The notes under the pieces: generated by a model
What the model saw: the letters and a program-made list of their open reading frames with translations, nothing else
Databases searched by the model: none
Told to the model about the DNA's origin: nothing
Assembly (NCBI GenBank): GCA_903909415.1
Contig: CAIVVS010000122.1
Location: 1 to 16,874, forward strand
Length of the DNA stretch: 16,874 nt
Direction: 5' to 3'
From: an uncultured Pseudomonadota bacterium
GTDB taxonomy: Bacteria > Pseudomonadota > Gammaproteobacteria > Burkholderiales > SG8-39
In this document: positions 1 through 6,431 of the stretch, one piece after another
How the letters are laid out: every line of letters starts with the position of its first letter
How positions within the stretch are numbered: position 1 is the first letter of the stretch
Made by a program: the position numbers and the translations under genes

Positions 1-281
1 CGGCCGACGTAGCCGACCTCGGTGAACTTGGTCGCCTCGACCTTGATGAAGGGCGCATCGGCCAGCCGCGCCAGGCGCCGCGCGATCTCGGTCTTGCCCA
101 CGCCGGTGGGCCCGATCATCAGGATGTTCTTGGGCGTGATCTCCTGGCGCAGCGGCTCGGCCACCTGCTGGCGGCGCCAGCGGTTGCGCATGGCGATCGC
201 CACCGCGCGCTTGGCGCGGTCCTGCCCGACGATGTGCTTGTCCAGTTCGTGGACGATTTCCTGCGGGGTCATGGACGACAT
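1..281 (-). CDS. hslU: HslU, ATPase subunit of HslVU protease (3' part beyond window)
   Basis: This is the AAA+ unfoldase that feeds substrates to the HslV peptidase in the cytoplasm. Only the first 93 codons are present; the gene runs off the left edge. The start [20 protein letters not shown] matches the family N-terminus. The Walker A motif GPTGVGKT is at residues 57-64, followed by [20 protein letters not shown] and TEVGYVG, which are highly conserved in HslU. The start at 281 is preceded by AGGAA. A second in-frame Met lies three codons later. It follows hslV by 92 bases and is probably cotranscribed with it. Identity is certain from the sequence; the rest of the ATPase (Walker B, I-domain, C-terminal tail) cannot be seen. 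Confidence 0.97.
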   Translation of the reverse strand, partial: MSSMTPQEIVHELDKHIVGQDRAKRAVAIAMRNRWRRQQVAEPLRQEITPKNILMIGPTGVGKTEIARRLARLADAPFIKVEATKFTEVGYVG

Positions 282-373
282 GGGGGTTCCTGCGGAGGCT
301 GGGGGTTGCTGCGGCGGCTGGGGTCAGTTGCGGTGGCCGCCCGGCCTGCGGTGCGGGCGCCGGCGCCGGGCAC

Positions 374-910
374 TCAGCCCAGCGTCTCGACCGTGATGTT
401 GGTGTTGGTGTAGATGCACAGGTCCGCGGCGATCAGCAGCGACTTCCTCACCACCTCCTCCGCGCCGAGCTGCGTGTTCTCCAGCAGGCCGCGCGCGGCG
501 GCCTGCGCATAGGCGCCGCCCGAGCCGATGGCGATCAGGCCGTGTTCGGGCTCGAGCACGTCGCCGTTGCCGGTGAGGATCAGCGAATGCTGCGCGTCGG
601 CCACCGCCAGCATCGCCTCCAGGCGGCGCAGCATGCGGTCGGTGCGCCAGTCCTTGGCCAGTTCCACCGCCGAGCGCATCAGGTTGCCCTGGTGCTTGTC
701 CAGCTTGGCCTCGAAGCGCTCGAACAGCGTGAAGGCATCGGCGGTACTGCCGGCGAAGCCCGCTAGGATGCGGTCCTGGTGCATGCGGCGCACCTTGCGC
801 GCACCCGCCTTGATGACGATGCTGCCCAGGGTCACCTGGCCGTCGCCGCCCATGGAGACCTGCGCGCCGCGCCGGGCGGACACGATGGTGGTGCCGTGAA
901 AGGATTCCAT
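374..910 (-). CDS. hslV: HslV, peptidase subunit of HslVU protease
   Basis: This is the N-terminal-threonine peptidase of the two-tier HslVU protease; 178 residues, near the family length. The TTIVSARR block contains the catalytic threonine, here Thr7 after a six-residue MESFHG leader rather than directly after Met, so processing must remove a short propeptide. [25 protein letters not shown] and GSGGAYA are family signatures. The open frame extends upstream to a Met at 940, but that codon lies at the predicted heat-shock promoter and transcription start, so the start at 910 is preferred. No strong Shine-Dalgarno is visible before it. hslU follows on the same strand. Function is established for the family; the propeptide is read directly. 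Confidence 0.97.
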   Translation of the reverse strand: MESFHGTTIVSARRGAQVSMGGDGQVTLGSIVIKAGARKVRRMHQDRILAGFAGSTADAFTLFERFEAKLDKHQGNLMRSAVELAKDWRTDRMLRRLEAMLAVADAQHSLILTGNGDVLEPEHGLIAIGSGGAYAQAAARGLLENTQLGAEEVVRKSLLIAADLCIYTNTNITVETLG

Positions 911-942
911 GGGGGAGGTGCCGCGAAGGGGAAACCCCAAGG

Positions 943-970
943 ATATGGGGTTGTCGCCCCGCGGTTCAAG
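943..970 (-). promoter_or_regulatory. Sigma-32 (RpoH) type heat-shock promoter for hslVU
   Basis: On the minus strand, CTTGAA (965-970) is followed after 14 bases by CCCCATAT (943-950). This is close to the established RpoH consensus CTTGAA-N(13-17)-CCCCATNT. It ends 32 bases before the hslV ATG at 910, leaving room for a short leader. hslVU is a classical heat-shock operon, so sequence and context agree. The transcription start is inferred to be near 936. Confidence 0.85.
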
Positions 971-1044
971 CCCGGGGCGCGCCCACCTCCGCGCCCCGGT
1001 TGCACGCCCTGATGGCGGTCAATGGCGTCCTTCCCGGACGGGGA

Positions 1045-3225
1045 TCAGAACTCGCCACGCAGGCCGGCCATGATGCCTCGGCCGGGCAGCGGAGCGATGT
1101 CCTTCAGCGACGACGCATGGTTGCGCGCTTCGCGGTTGGTCAGGTTGTCACCGCGCAGGAAGGCATCCCAGGTGGTTCCGGCGAAGGCCTTGAAGCGGTA
1201 GCTCACGCTCGCATTGAGCAGGGTGTAGGCGTCGGTCGGCAATTCGTTGGCCGTCACCCGGTTCTGGGCGCTGACCCGAACCACCTCGGCGCGGGCGCCC
1301 CAGGCATTGCGCGCGTACTCCAGCCCGGCCTTCAGCCGCGCGGGCGCGATCCTGGGCAGCGGGGCACCGGTGTCGGCGTTCTCGGCGCGCACGATGTCCA
1401 GCCCGAGCAGCAGGTGCAGCTTGGTGCCCGCGTCCATCAGCTGGAAGCGTCCCTGCGCCTCGATGCCCTTGAACACCGCCCGCACCGCGCGGAACTGGGT
1501 TTCGGGGTTGATCGGGTTGCCCGAGCCGTCGGCGTTGCCGTCACCATCGGCGTCCACCGGGTTCAGCTCGCCGTCGGAACCGCGGTTGTTGCCGGAGCGG
1601 AACAGCGCGATGTAGTTGGAGAACCGCGTGTAGTAGGCCCCCACCGATCCCGAGTGGCCGCCCGACCTCATGCGCAGGCCCAGGTCCAGCGAGCGCGATT
1701 TCTCCTTGCCGAACCCCGTGTTGCCGACTTCATATTCGCCGGTCGCCACGTGGCGGCCGTTGGCAAACAGTTCGCCCGCGCTGGGCGCGCGCTCGGTGAG
1801 CGAGTAGTTCGCAGCCAGCGCGACACCGGGCGTGAAGGCGTACAGGCCACCCAGGGTTCCGCTGCGCGGGGAGAACGACCGCGTCTGCGCCGCGCCGAAC
1901 CTTGCCGCGCCCGTGGAGGCGTCCACCGTGCCGCCTCCCACCGACTTCAGTTCATTGCGCTCGGTGCGCGCGCCGGCGCTGAGCTTCAGGGCGCCGACGG
2001 TCATTTCCTCATACAGGAACAGCGCCTTGGCATCGCTGCGCGTGGAAGGCACGAAGGCTTCCGCACCCTGCGCCTCGAACGTGCCGCCGCCGTACTGGAA
2101 GCCGAACGCACCGGTCAGCGGGCCCAGCTTGCCGTGAACCGCCTCGACCCGGCCCTCGTTGCCCTTGTTGCGGAAGGTCGTGCCGGCCACGCCGTTGTCG
2201 ATCTCGCGGTGCGCATAGTCGGTGCGCGCGTACTTGAACTTCACCGCCTCGACCAGGCTGCTGACTTCGCGGACCTCGCCGGCGAAGTCCCAGCGGCCGC
2301 TCTGCATGTCGATGGACACGCGCGGCTCCGCCACCGTCCCATAGGTGCTGTTGAAGCCGCGGTAGGACATGCCCGCATAGCCCTTGTCCCAGGTGAGCGA
2401 GGCACCGAGCGCCCCGCCGTCCGCGCTGGAGCGGCTGTTGGGCAGCCTGCCGTTGGCGGCGAGCGAATGCGCCTGCGCCGCAAAGCCCTGGCGGTTCTGC
2501 GCGATCGCCTGGCGCAGCCGGCCGGATACCGCTCCGCCGGGGATGTCGAGGTTCTCGGTCTGGCGCGAGTACACATCGGCATGGAGCGCGAACCTGCCGT
2601 TGCCTCCCTCGAGGACAACCGCATTGCTGCGCAGCCGGTCGGCGCCACCGACCCGCGGCTCGATGGAGCCGCTCACCCCGTTTCGCGCATCCTGCGGAAT
2701 CCGGTTGTCGATCACGTTCACCACGCCGCCGACTGCGTTGCCTCCGTACAGCAGCGCGGCGGCCCCCCGCACCACTTCGACGCGGTCAGCCGTCGCCGGA
2801 TCGACGGGAAGCGCATGGTCGAAACTCAGCGCCGACGCGTCCAGGGAACCCATCCCGTTGCTCATGATGCGCACGCGCTCGCCGTCCAGGCCGCGTATCA
2901 CCGGGCGGCTGGCGTTCGGCCCGAAGTAGCTGGAAGACACCCCGGGCATGTCGTTGATGGTGTCGCCGACCGTCGTGCCGCGGCGCAGGACCAGGCCGCG
3001 GCCCTGCAGGGTGGAGGCAGGCGCGATGAAATCGAACAGGCGGCTGGCGCGGATCGGGCTGCCCGTCACGATGACCGCGTCGAGTTCGGTCGTTGCTCCC
3101 GCGCTCGCGGGGGCGGATGCGGCGGACGGACCGGCGGACTGTGCGAAAGCAAACCCGGGCGCGGCAAAAGCGGCGCCAACGGCAAGGCGAAGTGCGGAAA
3201 CGCGGGAACGGCGGGGAAACGCCAT
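1045..3225 (-). CDS. znuD: TonB-dependent outer-membrane receptor, ZnuD-like (zinc uptake)
   Basis: A 726-residue outer-membrane receptor. A Sec signal peptide (residues 1-28, cut after AFA) is followed by a possible TonB box in ELDAVIVTGS. The plug carries VIRGLDGERVRIMSNG, DRVEVVRGAAALLYGGNAVGGVVNVID. The barrel ends in a terminal Phe. The plug and the stretch around NYSLTERAPSAGELFANG, RHVATGEYEVGN and FGKEKSRSLDLGL resemble Neisseria ZnuD as I remember it. The His/Asp-rich loop of neisserial ZnuD is not seen; a DADGDGNADG stretch occurs at residues 558-567. The start at 3225 has GGAGAG about seven bases upstream; an earlier Met at 3246 lacks one. It lies last in a run of small exported-protein genes, after a GC-rich 101-base leader. 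The receptor family is certain; zinc as substrate is inferred from similarity and neighbours. Confidence 0.85.
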   Translation of the reverse strand: MAFPRRSRVSALRLAVGAAFAAPGFAFAQSAGPSAASAPASAGATTELDAVIVTGSPIRASRLFDFIAPASTLQGRGLVLRRGTTVGDTINDMPGVSSSYFGPNASRPVIRGLDGERVRIMSNGMGSLDASALSFDHALPVDPATADRVEVVRGAAALLYGGNAVGGVVNVIDNRIPQDARNGVSGSIEPRVGGADRLRSNAVVLEGGNGRFALHADVYSRQTENLDIPGGAVSGRLRQAIAQNRQGFAAQAHSLAANGRLPNSRSSADGGALGASLTWDKGYAGMSYRGFNSTYGTVAEPRVSIDMQSGRWDFAGEVREVSSLVEAVKFKYARTDYAHREIDNGVAGTTFRNKGNEGRVEAVHGKLGPLTGAFGFQYGGGTFEAQGAEAFVPSTRSDAKALFLYEEMTVGALKLSAGARTERNELKSVGGGTVDASTGAARFGAAQTRSFSPRSGTLGGLYAFTPGVALAANYSLTERAPSAGELFANGRHVATGEYEVGNTGFGKEKSRSLDLGLRMRSGGHSGSVGAYYTRFSNYIALFRSGNNRGSDGELNPVDADGDGNADGSGNPINPETQFRAVRAVFKGIEAQGRFQLMDAGTKLHLLLGLDIVRAENADTGAPLPRIAPARLKAGLEYARNAWGARAEVVRVSAQNRVTANELPTDAYTLLNASVSYRFKAFAGTTWDAFLRGDNLTNREARNHASSLKDIAPLPGRGIMAGLRGEF

Positions 3226-3326
3226 GATGCTTCTCTCCAAAGGCATGTGGGGAACCCGGACCAAGGCCACGGGCTCCGGGGAGGGCTGCCGGGGCCCCGC
3301 TGGGCGGGACCGGGCGGCCGGGCCGG

Positions 3327-3644
3327 CTAGGAGAGGAGCGGAGGCGGGCCGCGCGACAGGGGCGCGGCGTGGAGGCGAAGTGCAACTGCCGGCTGCCCGG
3401 CCGAAGGCGTGGCCACCGGCAGGTCCGGCGAGGGAAGCGATGGAAGCAGGGACGGCGCCGGACTGTCCAGCGCAGCGAATGCAAGGCACTCGTCCGTGGC
3501 GTGCCCGATGGGCGGCGCCCCGTCCGGACCATGCTGCGCAACGACCAGGTCGTGCTCGGCGTGGGCAAGCGCATGCAGCTGCGCCCCCAGCTGGGCAAAG
3601 CCCAGCAGGAAGGCGAGCAGCAGCGCCAGCGGACGATGCCTCAC
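3327..3644 (-). CDS. Small exported His-containing protein, function unknown
   Basis: A 105-residue protein starting with GTG in a four-base GTGA overlap with the DUF3299 gene, so probably translationally coupled. The N-terminus RHRPLALLLAFLLGFAQLGAQ looks like a Sec signal peptide or membrane anchor. Beyond it are His24, His28, His31, His38 and His48 and one Cys (Cys53 in ATDECLAFAAL), then a Pro/Ser/Leu-rich low-complexity tail. I do not recognise a named family with confidence; short exported proteins of this style often sit beside metal-uptake genes. The spaced histidines and the position directly before a ZnuD-like receptor suggest periplasmic metal binding, which is inference. It could also be a weakly conserved envelope protein unrelated to metal. 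Confidence 0.7.
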   Translation of the reverse strand: MRHRPLALLLAFLLGFAQLGAQLHALAHAEHDLVVAQHGPDGAPPIGHATDECLAFAALDSPAPSLLPSLPSPDLPVATPSAGQPAVALRLHAAPLSRGPPPLLS

Positions 3645-4144
3645 TTTGCGACCGGCCTCGCGTCGGTGAGGCGGTAATACAGGCCTGCGGGATCGTCGCG
3701 CAGCACTTCCAGCTTCCCGGCCACCAGCACCGGCTCGAAGCTGTGCTTCACGCCCACGCGCGCCCTCACTTCAACCAGCGCCTCCGGCCCGCCGGGCATG
3801 CAGAAGCCGCAGGTCACAGGCATGGCAGACAGCAGGAAATGCTTCTGCTGGTTTCCCGTCTCGAGCGGCATCATGAAGCCGTTGATGCGCACTTCCTTGC
3901 TGGACAGCGCCGTCACCGCGTCGGAGAACTGCGGCACCACCTTGTTCTTGACCTTCACCGGCTCGACCTGGGCGAGCGTGCGCCAGGACACCACGCCGTT
4001 CATCTCGGGAAGCGGCTTGGCGGCCTGCGGCGCAATCGGCGAGGACAGGGTCATCGCCCCCGGCTCCGTGCCGCCCCACTTCTGCGCGAACGCCGGCGCC
4101 GCGAGCGCGGCAACCACGGCAATTGTCAGGACCTTGGTCATCAT
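3641..4144 (-). CDS. DUF3299 exported protein
   Basis: A 167-residue protein with a clear Sec signal peptide (residues 1-20, cut after AFA), hence periplasmic or membrane-associated. The DUF3299 core is visible: VRINGFMMPLE (about 85-95), KHFLLS (101-106) and the signature TCGFCMPGGPEALVEV (111-126), with a CxxC pair at Cys112/Cys115 and His102 as possible metal or redox ligands. The start at 4144 has GGAGAGG upstream; the second Met is equally possible. It starts 12 bases after the four-Cys gene and overlaps the next gene. DUF3299 has no established biochemical role that I know of. As I recall, members accompany ABC transporters of the Vibrio Zrg type under zinc control, which fits these neighbours. 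Confidence 0.85.
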   Translation of the reverse strand: MMTKVLTIAVVAALAAPAFAQKWGGTEPGAMTLSSPIAPQAAKPLPEMNGVVSWRTLAQVEPVKVKNKVVPQFSDAVTALSSKEVRINGFMMPLETGNQQKHFLLSAMPVTCGFCMPGGPEALVEVRARVGVKHSFEPVLVAGKLEVLRDDPAGLYYRLTDARPVAK

Positions 4145-4156
4145 CGGGCCTCTCCG

Positions 4157-4453
4157 TCAGTGCTTGTGCTTCATCCCGCACACCTTGCCTATGCCCACGC
4201 CGCGGCAATCCTTGGCGAGCTGCGCATGGCAATCCTTTTCGGGTTTGCCGGACTCCAGGCATTTCGCGGCAGCCTCGTGCGCCTGGGCCATCACCCGATG
4301 GTCAAGGATATCGTTCTTGACGCTGTGCCCGCCACGGGGCGCGGCCTTGTCGGGCGCCGCCTGCGCGAACGCGGGCGATGCGGCGAAGGCGAGCGCGCAA
4401 GCGAGTCCAACGAGGGGGCTTCGTATTAGCAACACAGTTGCACTATAGCGCAT
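4157..4453 (-). CDS. Small exported four-cysteine protein, function unknown
   Basis: A 98-residue protein. Its N-terminus ends in AFAASPAFA and looks like a signal peptide cut after residue 30. The mature part has four cysteines at 65, 75, 83 and 92 (spacing C-x9-C-x7-C-x8-C) and ends in MKHKH, with further His at 43, 52, 59 and 76. Even cysteine number and regular spacing suggest two disulfides in a helical hairpin, or a metal site. The start at 4453 has GGGAAGG a few bases upstream; an ATG at 4465 and a GTG at codon 7 are alternatives. It opens a tight gene group leading to the ZnuD-like receptor and follows the ABC permease by 45 bases. I do not recognise the family; a periplasmic metal-handling role is inferred from context only. 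Confidence 0.75.
   Translation of the reverse strand: MRYSATVLLIRSPLVGLACALAFAASPAFAQAAPDKAAPRGGHSVKNDILDHRVMAQAHEAAAKCLESGKPEKDCHAQLAKDCRGVGIGKVCGMKHKH
4429..4446 (-). promoter_or_regulatory. Candidate operator, motif shared with the zur upstream region
   Basis: On the plus strand this site reads GCAA-CAC-AGTTGCAC-T-AT and includes a perfect inverted repeat GCAAC-ACA-GTTGC (4429-4441). The same pattern GCAA-N3-AGTTGCAC-N-AT occurs before zur at 8721-8738. It overlaps the first codons of the four-Cys gene, just downstream of a candidate -10 box. A second near-palindrome, TGCACTATAGCGCA (4439-4452, 12 of 14 positions symmetric), overlaps it. Binding by the Fur-family regulator is inferred. 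Confidence 0.4.
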
Positions 4454-4472
4454 TTTCCTTCCCATTTAGGCA

Positions 4473-4478
4473 CTTATA
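4473..4478 (-). promoter_or_regulatory. Candidate -10 element for the four-Cys/DUF3299/znuD group
   Basis: TATAAG on the minus strand lies in a short AT-rich island (about 4420-4490), one of only two such islands in the window. A possible -35 (TTGCTG) sits 14 bases upstream, shorter than ideal. It falls in the 45-base gap between the permease stop and the four-Cys gene, so this group may have its own promoter besides read-through. Confidence 0.4.
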
Positions 4479-4498
4479 CGAAAATGCTAGCCCAGCAA

Positions 4499-5716
4499 TC
4501 AGCCGCGCGCAAGCGTTGCGGCGATATCCGTCCGATACGCCCGCATGGCGGGAATCAGGGCCGCAACCAGCCCGACGCCCACCGCGGCCAGGGCGATCCA
4601 GTACTCGCCGGGCAGCAGCGCCCAACCCGTGACCGCGGGTTGCTGGCGCGACGCGAGCGCGAAGCCGAGCACCTCCGTGAGCACGTGTCCCGCGACCAGC
4701 CCGATCACCGCCCCGATGGCCGCGAGCAAGGCGCCCTCGAACAGCACCAGCAGGAACAAGCGCGCCGGGCTCGCGCCGAGCATGCGCATCACCGCCAGGT
4801 CGCGGCGCCGTTCCTCCATGGCCCCGTACAGCGCGATGAACACGGACAACCCGGCCGCGAACACCAGGATCCACGCCATTCCCTGCACCGCGTCGACGCC
4901 GGCGCCCACCAGCTGGAACATGCGCGCGGTCTCGAACGCGGGGGACGCGGCCTGCAGTCCCGCCGTGGCGTTGACGAAGCGCGGCAGCATGGCCGCGGCG
5001 AGCGGCGTGGCGTACTGCACCAGGAGGGCCGTGACCTCCTTCTCCTCCTCGGCCATGTCGGCGAGCGCCTTGCGGGCCTGCGCGAGGTCGTCCAGGTGGG
5101 TATGCACCAGCCAGACCGACTCGACGCCGGTCAGCACCAGGCGGTCGACCACCGTGCCGGTGGGCGCGAGCACCCCGGTCACGGTGTACGGCGTCGCGGC
5201 GTGCGAGCTGCCGCCGCCGTCGCCGCCCAGGCCGTGCACGCCCTCGAACCGGGCCCCCGGCGCGAGCCCGAGGTCGCGCGCGGCAAGGGCGCCCGGCACC
5301 GCCTCCAGCGGGGCCTCCCACAGCCGGCCGGCGGCGAGCGCCGCGCCGAAGTGCGCCGGGTAATCGTGGCTGGTCCCCACGATCCGGAAACCCCCGACAC
5401 TGTCGCCCATCGCGATCGGGATCACCTTCTTCACCATGCGGTGCGCCTGCACGTCGCGAGCGTCCGAGAGCGCGATGTTGCCGGTCGGCACGTCCACCTG
5501 GTAGAGCGCCGACAACACCAGCTGCAGCGGACTGCCCTTGGCGCCGACCACCAGGTCGATGCCCGCCGAATCCCGCTGCATGCGCTGCTCCAGCTGGTGG
5601 CTGGCGAGCAGCAGCACGGTGATGGTGGCGATGCCCAGCGCCAGCAACAGGAGGTTCAGGGCCGTGGCGAGCGGCCGCGCGCGCAGGTAGGCGAAGCTGA
5701 TCGCAGCGGTGTTCAT
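4499..5716 (-). CDS. ABC transporter permease, MacB/FtsX type
   Basis: A 405-residue inner-membrane permease of the type-VII (MacB/LolCE/FtsX) fold: one N-terminal transmembrane helix (LATALNLLLLALGIATITVL), a periplasmic domain of about 230 residues, then three C-terminal helices (around GMAWILVFAAGLSVFIALYG, LFLLVLFEGALLAAIGAVIG and WIALAAVGVGLVAALIPAM). The FtsX-like motif MLGASPARLFLLVLFEGALL is clear. The start overlaps the ATPase stop in ATGA. Type-VII systems are known for mechanotransmission or export from the inner membrane rather than classical import. With DUF3299 and ZnuD-like neighbours, the closest analogy I recall is the zinc-regulated Zrg system of Vibrio cholerae, but substrate and direction are not evident from sequence. 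Confidence 0.88.
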   Translation of the reverse strand: MNTAAISFAYLRARPLATALNLLLLALGIATITVLLLASHQLEQRMQRDSAGIDLVVGAKGSPLQLVLSALYQVDVPTGNIALSDARDVQAHRMVKKVIPIAMGDSVGGFRIVGTSHDYPAHFGAALAAGRLWEAPLEAVPGALAARDLGLAPGARFEGVHGLGGDGGGSSHAATPYTVTGVLAPTGTVVDRLVLTGVESVWLVHTHLDDLAQARKALADMAEEEKEVTALLVQYATPLAAAMLPRFVNATAGLQAASPAFETARMFQLVGAGVDAVQGMAWILVFAAGLSVFIALYGAMEERRRDLAVMRMLGASPARLFLLVLFEGALLAAIGAVIGLVAGHVLTEVLGFALASRQQPAVTGWALLPGEYWIALAAVGVGLVAALIPAMRAYRTDIAATLARG

Positions 5717-6366
5717 GGCTTTGCCGACGCGCCGGTCCCGCCCAGCACGAGGCACCGTTCGAACGCCGGCTTGCAGCGTGAGTCGTGGGTGGCGACCACC
5801 AGGGTCGCACCGCAGGATCGCGCCTGCTCCCCGAGCAGGTCCAGTACCTGGCGCGCGCTGGCGTCGTCCAGGCTGGACGTCGGCTCGTCCGCCAGCACCA
5901 GCGCCGGCCCGTTGACCACGGCGCGCGCCACCGCCACGCGCTGCGCCTGGCCCTGCGACAGCTCGTGGGGCATGGCGCGCAAGCGCCCGCCCATGCCCAC
6001 CGCCGCGAGCACCTCGCGCACCCGACCGGGCGAGGGCGGCAGGCCGGCCAGCGAGCGCGCCAGCGTGAGGTTCTGCTCCACGCTCAGGCTGCCCACGAGG
6101 TGGAAACGCTGGGGAACGAAGCCGATGCGCGCGCCGCGGAAGCGGTCCAGTTCGCGCGGGGCAAGGCCGCCGAGGTCGCGCCCGTCCACGCTGACCTGGC
6201 CCGGCGCGGCACGCAGCAGGCCGCACAGCAGGTGCAACAGGGTGGTCTTGCCGGATCCCGAGGGGCCCATCACCAGCCAGTGCTCCCCGGCCGCCGCATC
6301 CCAGGCGTCAAGGACCAGCGCAGCCGCGCCGGCGTAGGAGTAAGCCAAGGAACGCAGCTGGATCAT
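5713..6366 (-). CDS. ABC transporter ATP-binding protein, MacB/LolD type
   Basis: A 217-residue cytoplasmic ATPase that pairs with the overlapping permease. Walker A is GPSGSGKT (34-41), the Q-loop is VPQRFHLVG (Gln86), the signature is LSQGQ (136-140), Walker B is LVLADE (156-161) and the switch His is His194 in ATHD. All catalytic elements are intact. Size and sequence fit the LolD/MacB-N subfamily that drives FtsX-type permeases. The start at 6366 lacks an obvious Shine-Dalgarno. It follows dksA by 65 bases on the same strand, so it may be read from the zur-cobW-dksA transcript or from its own promoter. The ABC assignment is certain; a role in zinc stress comes from context. Confidence 0.93.
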   Translation of the reverse strand: MIQLRSLAYSYAGAAALVLDAWDAAAGEHWLVMGPSGSGKTTLLHLLCGLLRAAPGQVSVDGRDLGGLAPRELDRFRGARIGFVPQRFHLVGSLSVEQNLTLARSLAGLPPSPGRVREVLAAVGMGGRLRAMPHELSQGQAQRVAVARAVVNGPALVLADEPTSSLDDASARQVLDLLGEQARSCGATLVVATHDSRCKPAFERCLVLGGTGASAKP

Positions 6367-6398
6367 GGCTGGACGACCCGGTTGGCCCGCATGGCGAG

Positions 6399-6412
6399 GG
6401 CGGCGCGCCGCC
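6399..6412. other. GC palindrome between dksA and the ABC ATPase gene
   Basis: GGCGGCGCGCCGCC is a perfect 14-base palindrome in the 65-base gap after the dksA stop. It could fold as part of a terminator or transcript-processing hairpin, but no T-run follows on the minus strand. In DNA this GC-rich it may also be chance. Confidence 0.25.
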
Positions 6413-6431
6413 GTCGGCCCTCAGTCGGCCT

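Noticed and set aside
911..940. Longer HslV beginning at 940
   Set aside because: The start would lie at the -10/transcription start of the heat-shock promoter, and the added residues do not match the family.
955..979. Inverted repeat CGCCCCG-N11-CGGGGCG as a terminator for the TonB receptor gene
   Set aside because: It overlaps the -35 of the hslVU heat-shock promoter and has no T-run; the symmetry is likely chance in GC-rich DNA.
1000..3330. A 776-codon plus-strand open frame opposite the TonB receptor gene
   Set aside because: Its composition (Arg/Gly/His/Ala-rich, no domain) is typical of antisense shadows in GC-rich DNA, and the opposite strand encodes a clear receptor with signal peptide and Shine-Dalgarno.
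4429..4490. A classical TGTTATA...TATAACA Zur box in the AT-rich gap
   Set aside because: No adequate match to that consensus was found here or at 8777-8817; only the different GCAA/AGTTGCAC motif recurs.
4484..6337. A 617-codon plus-strand open frame opposite the ABC genes
   Set aside because: No recognisable domain, very rich in Arg/His/Gln, and fully covered by two well-supported ABC genes on the minus strand.
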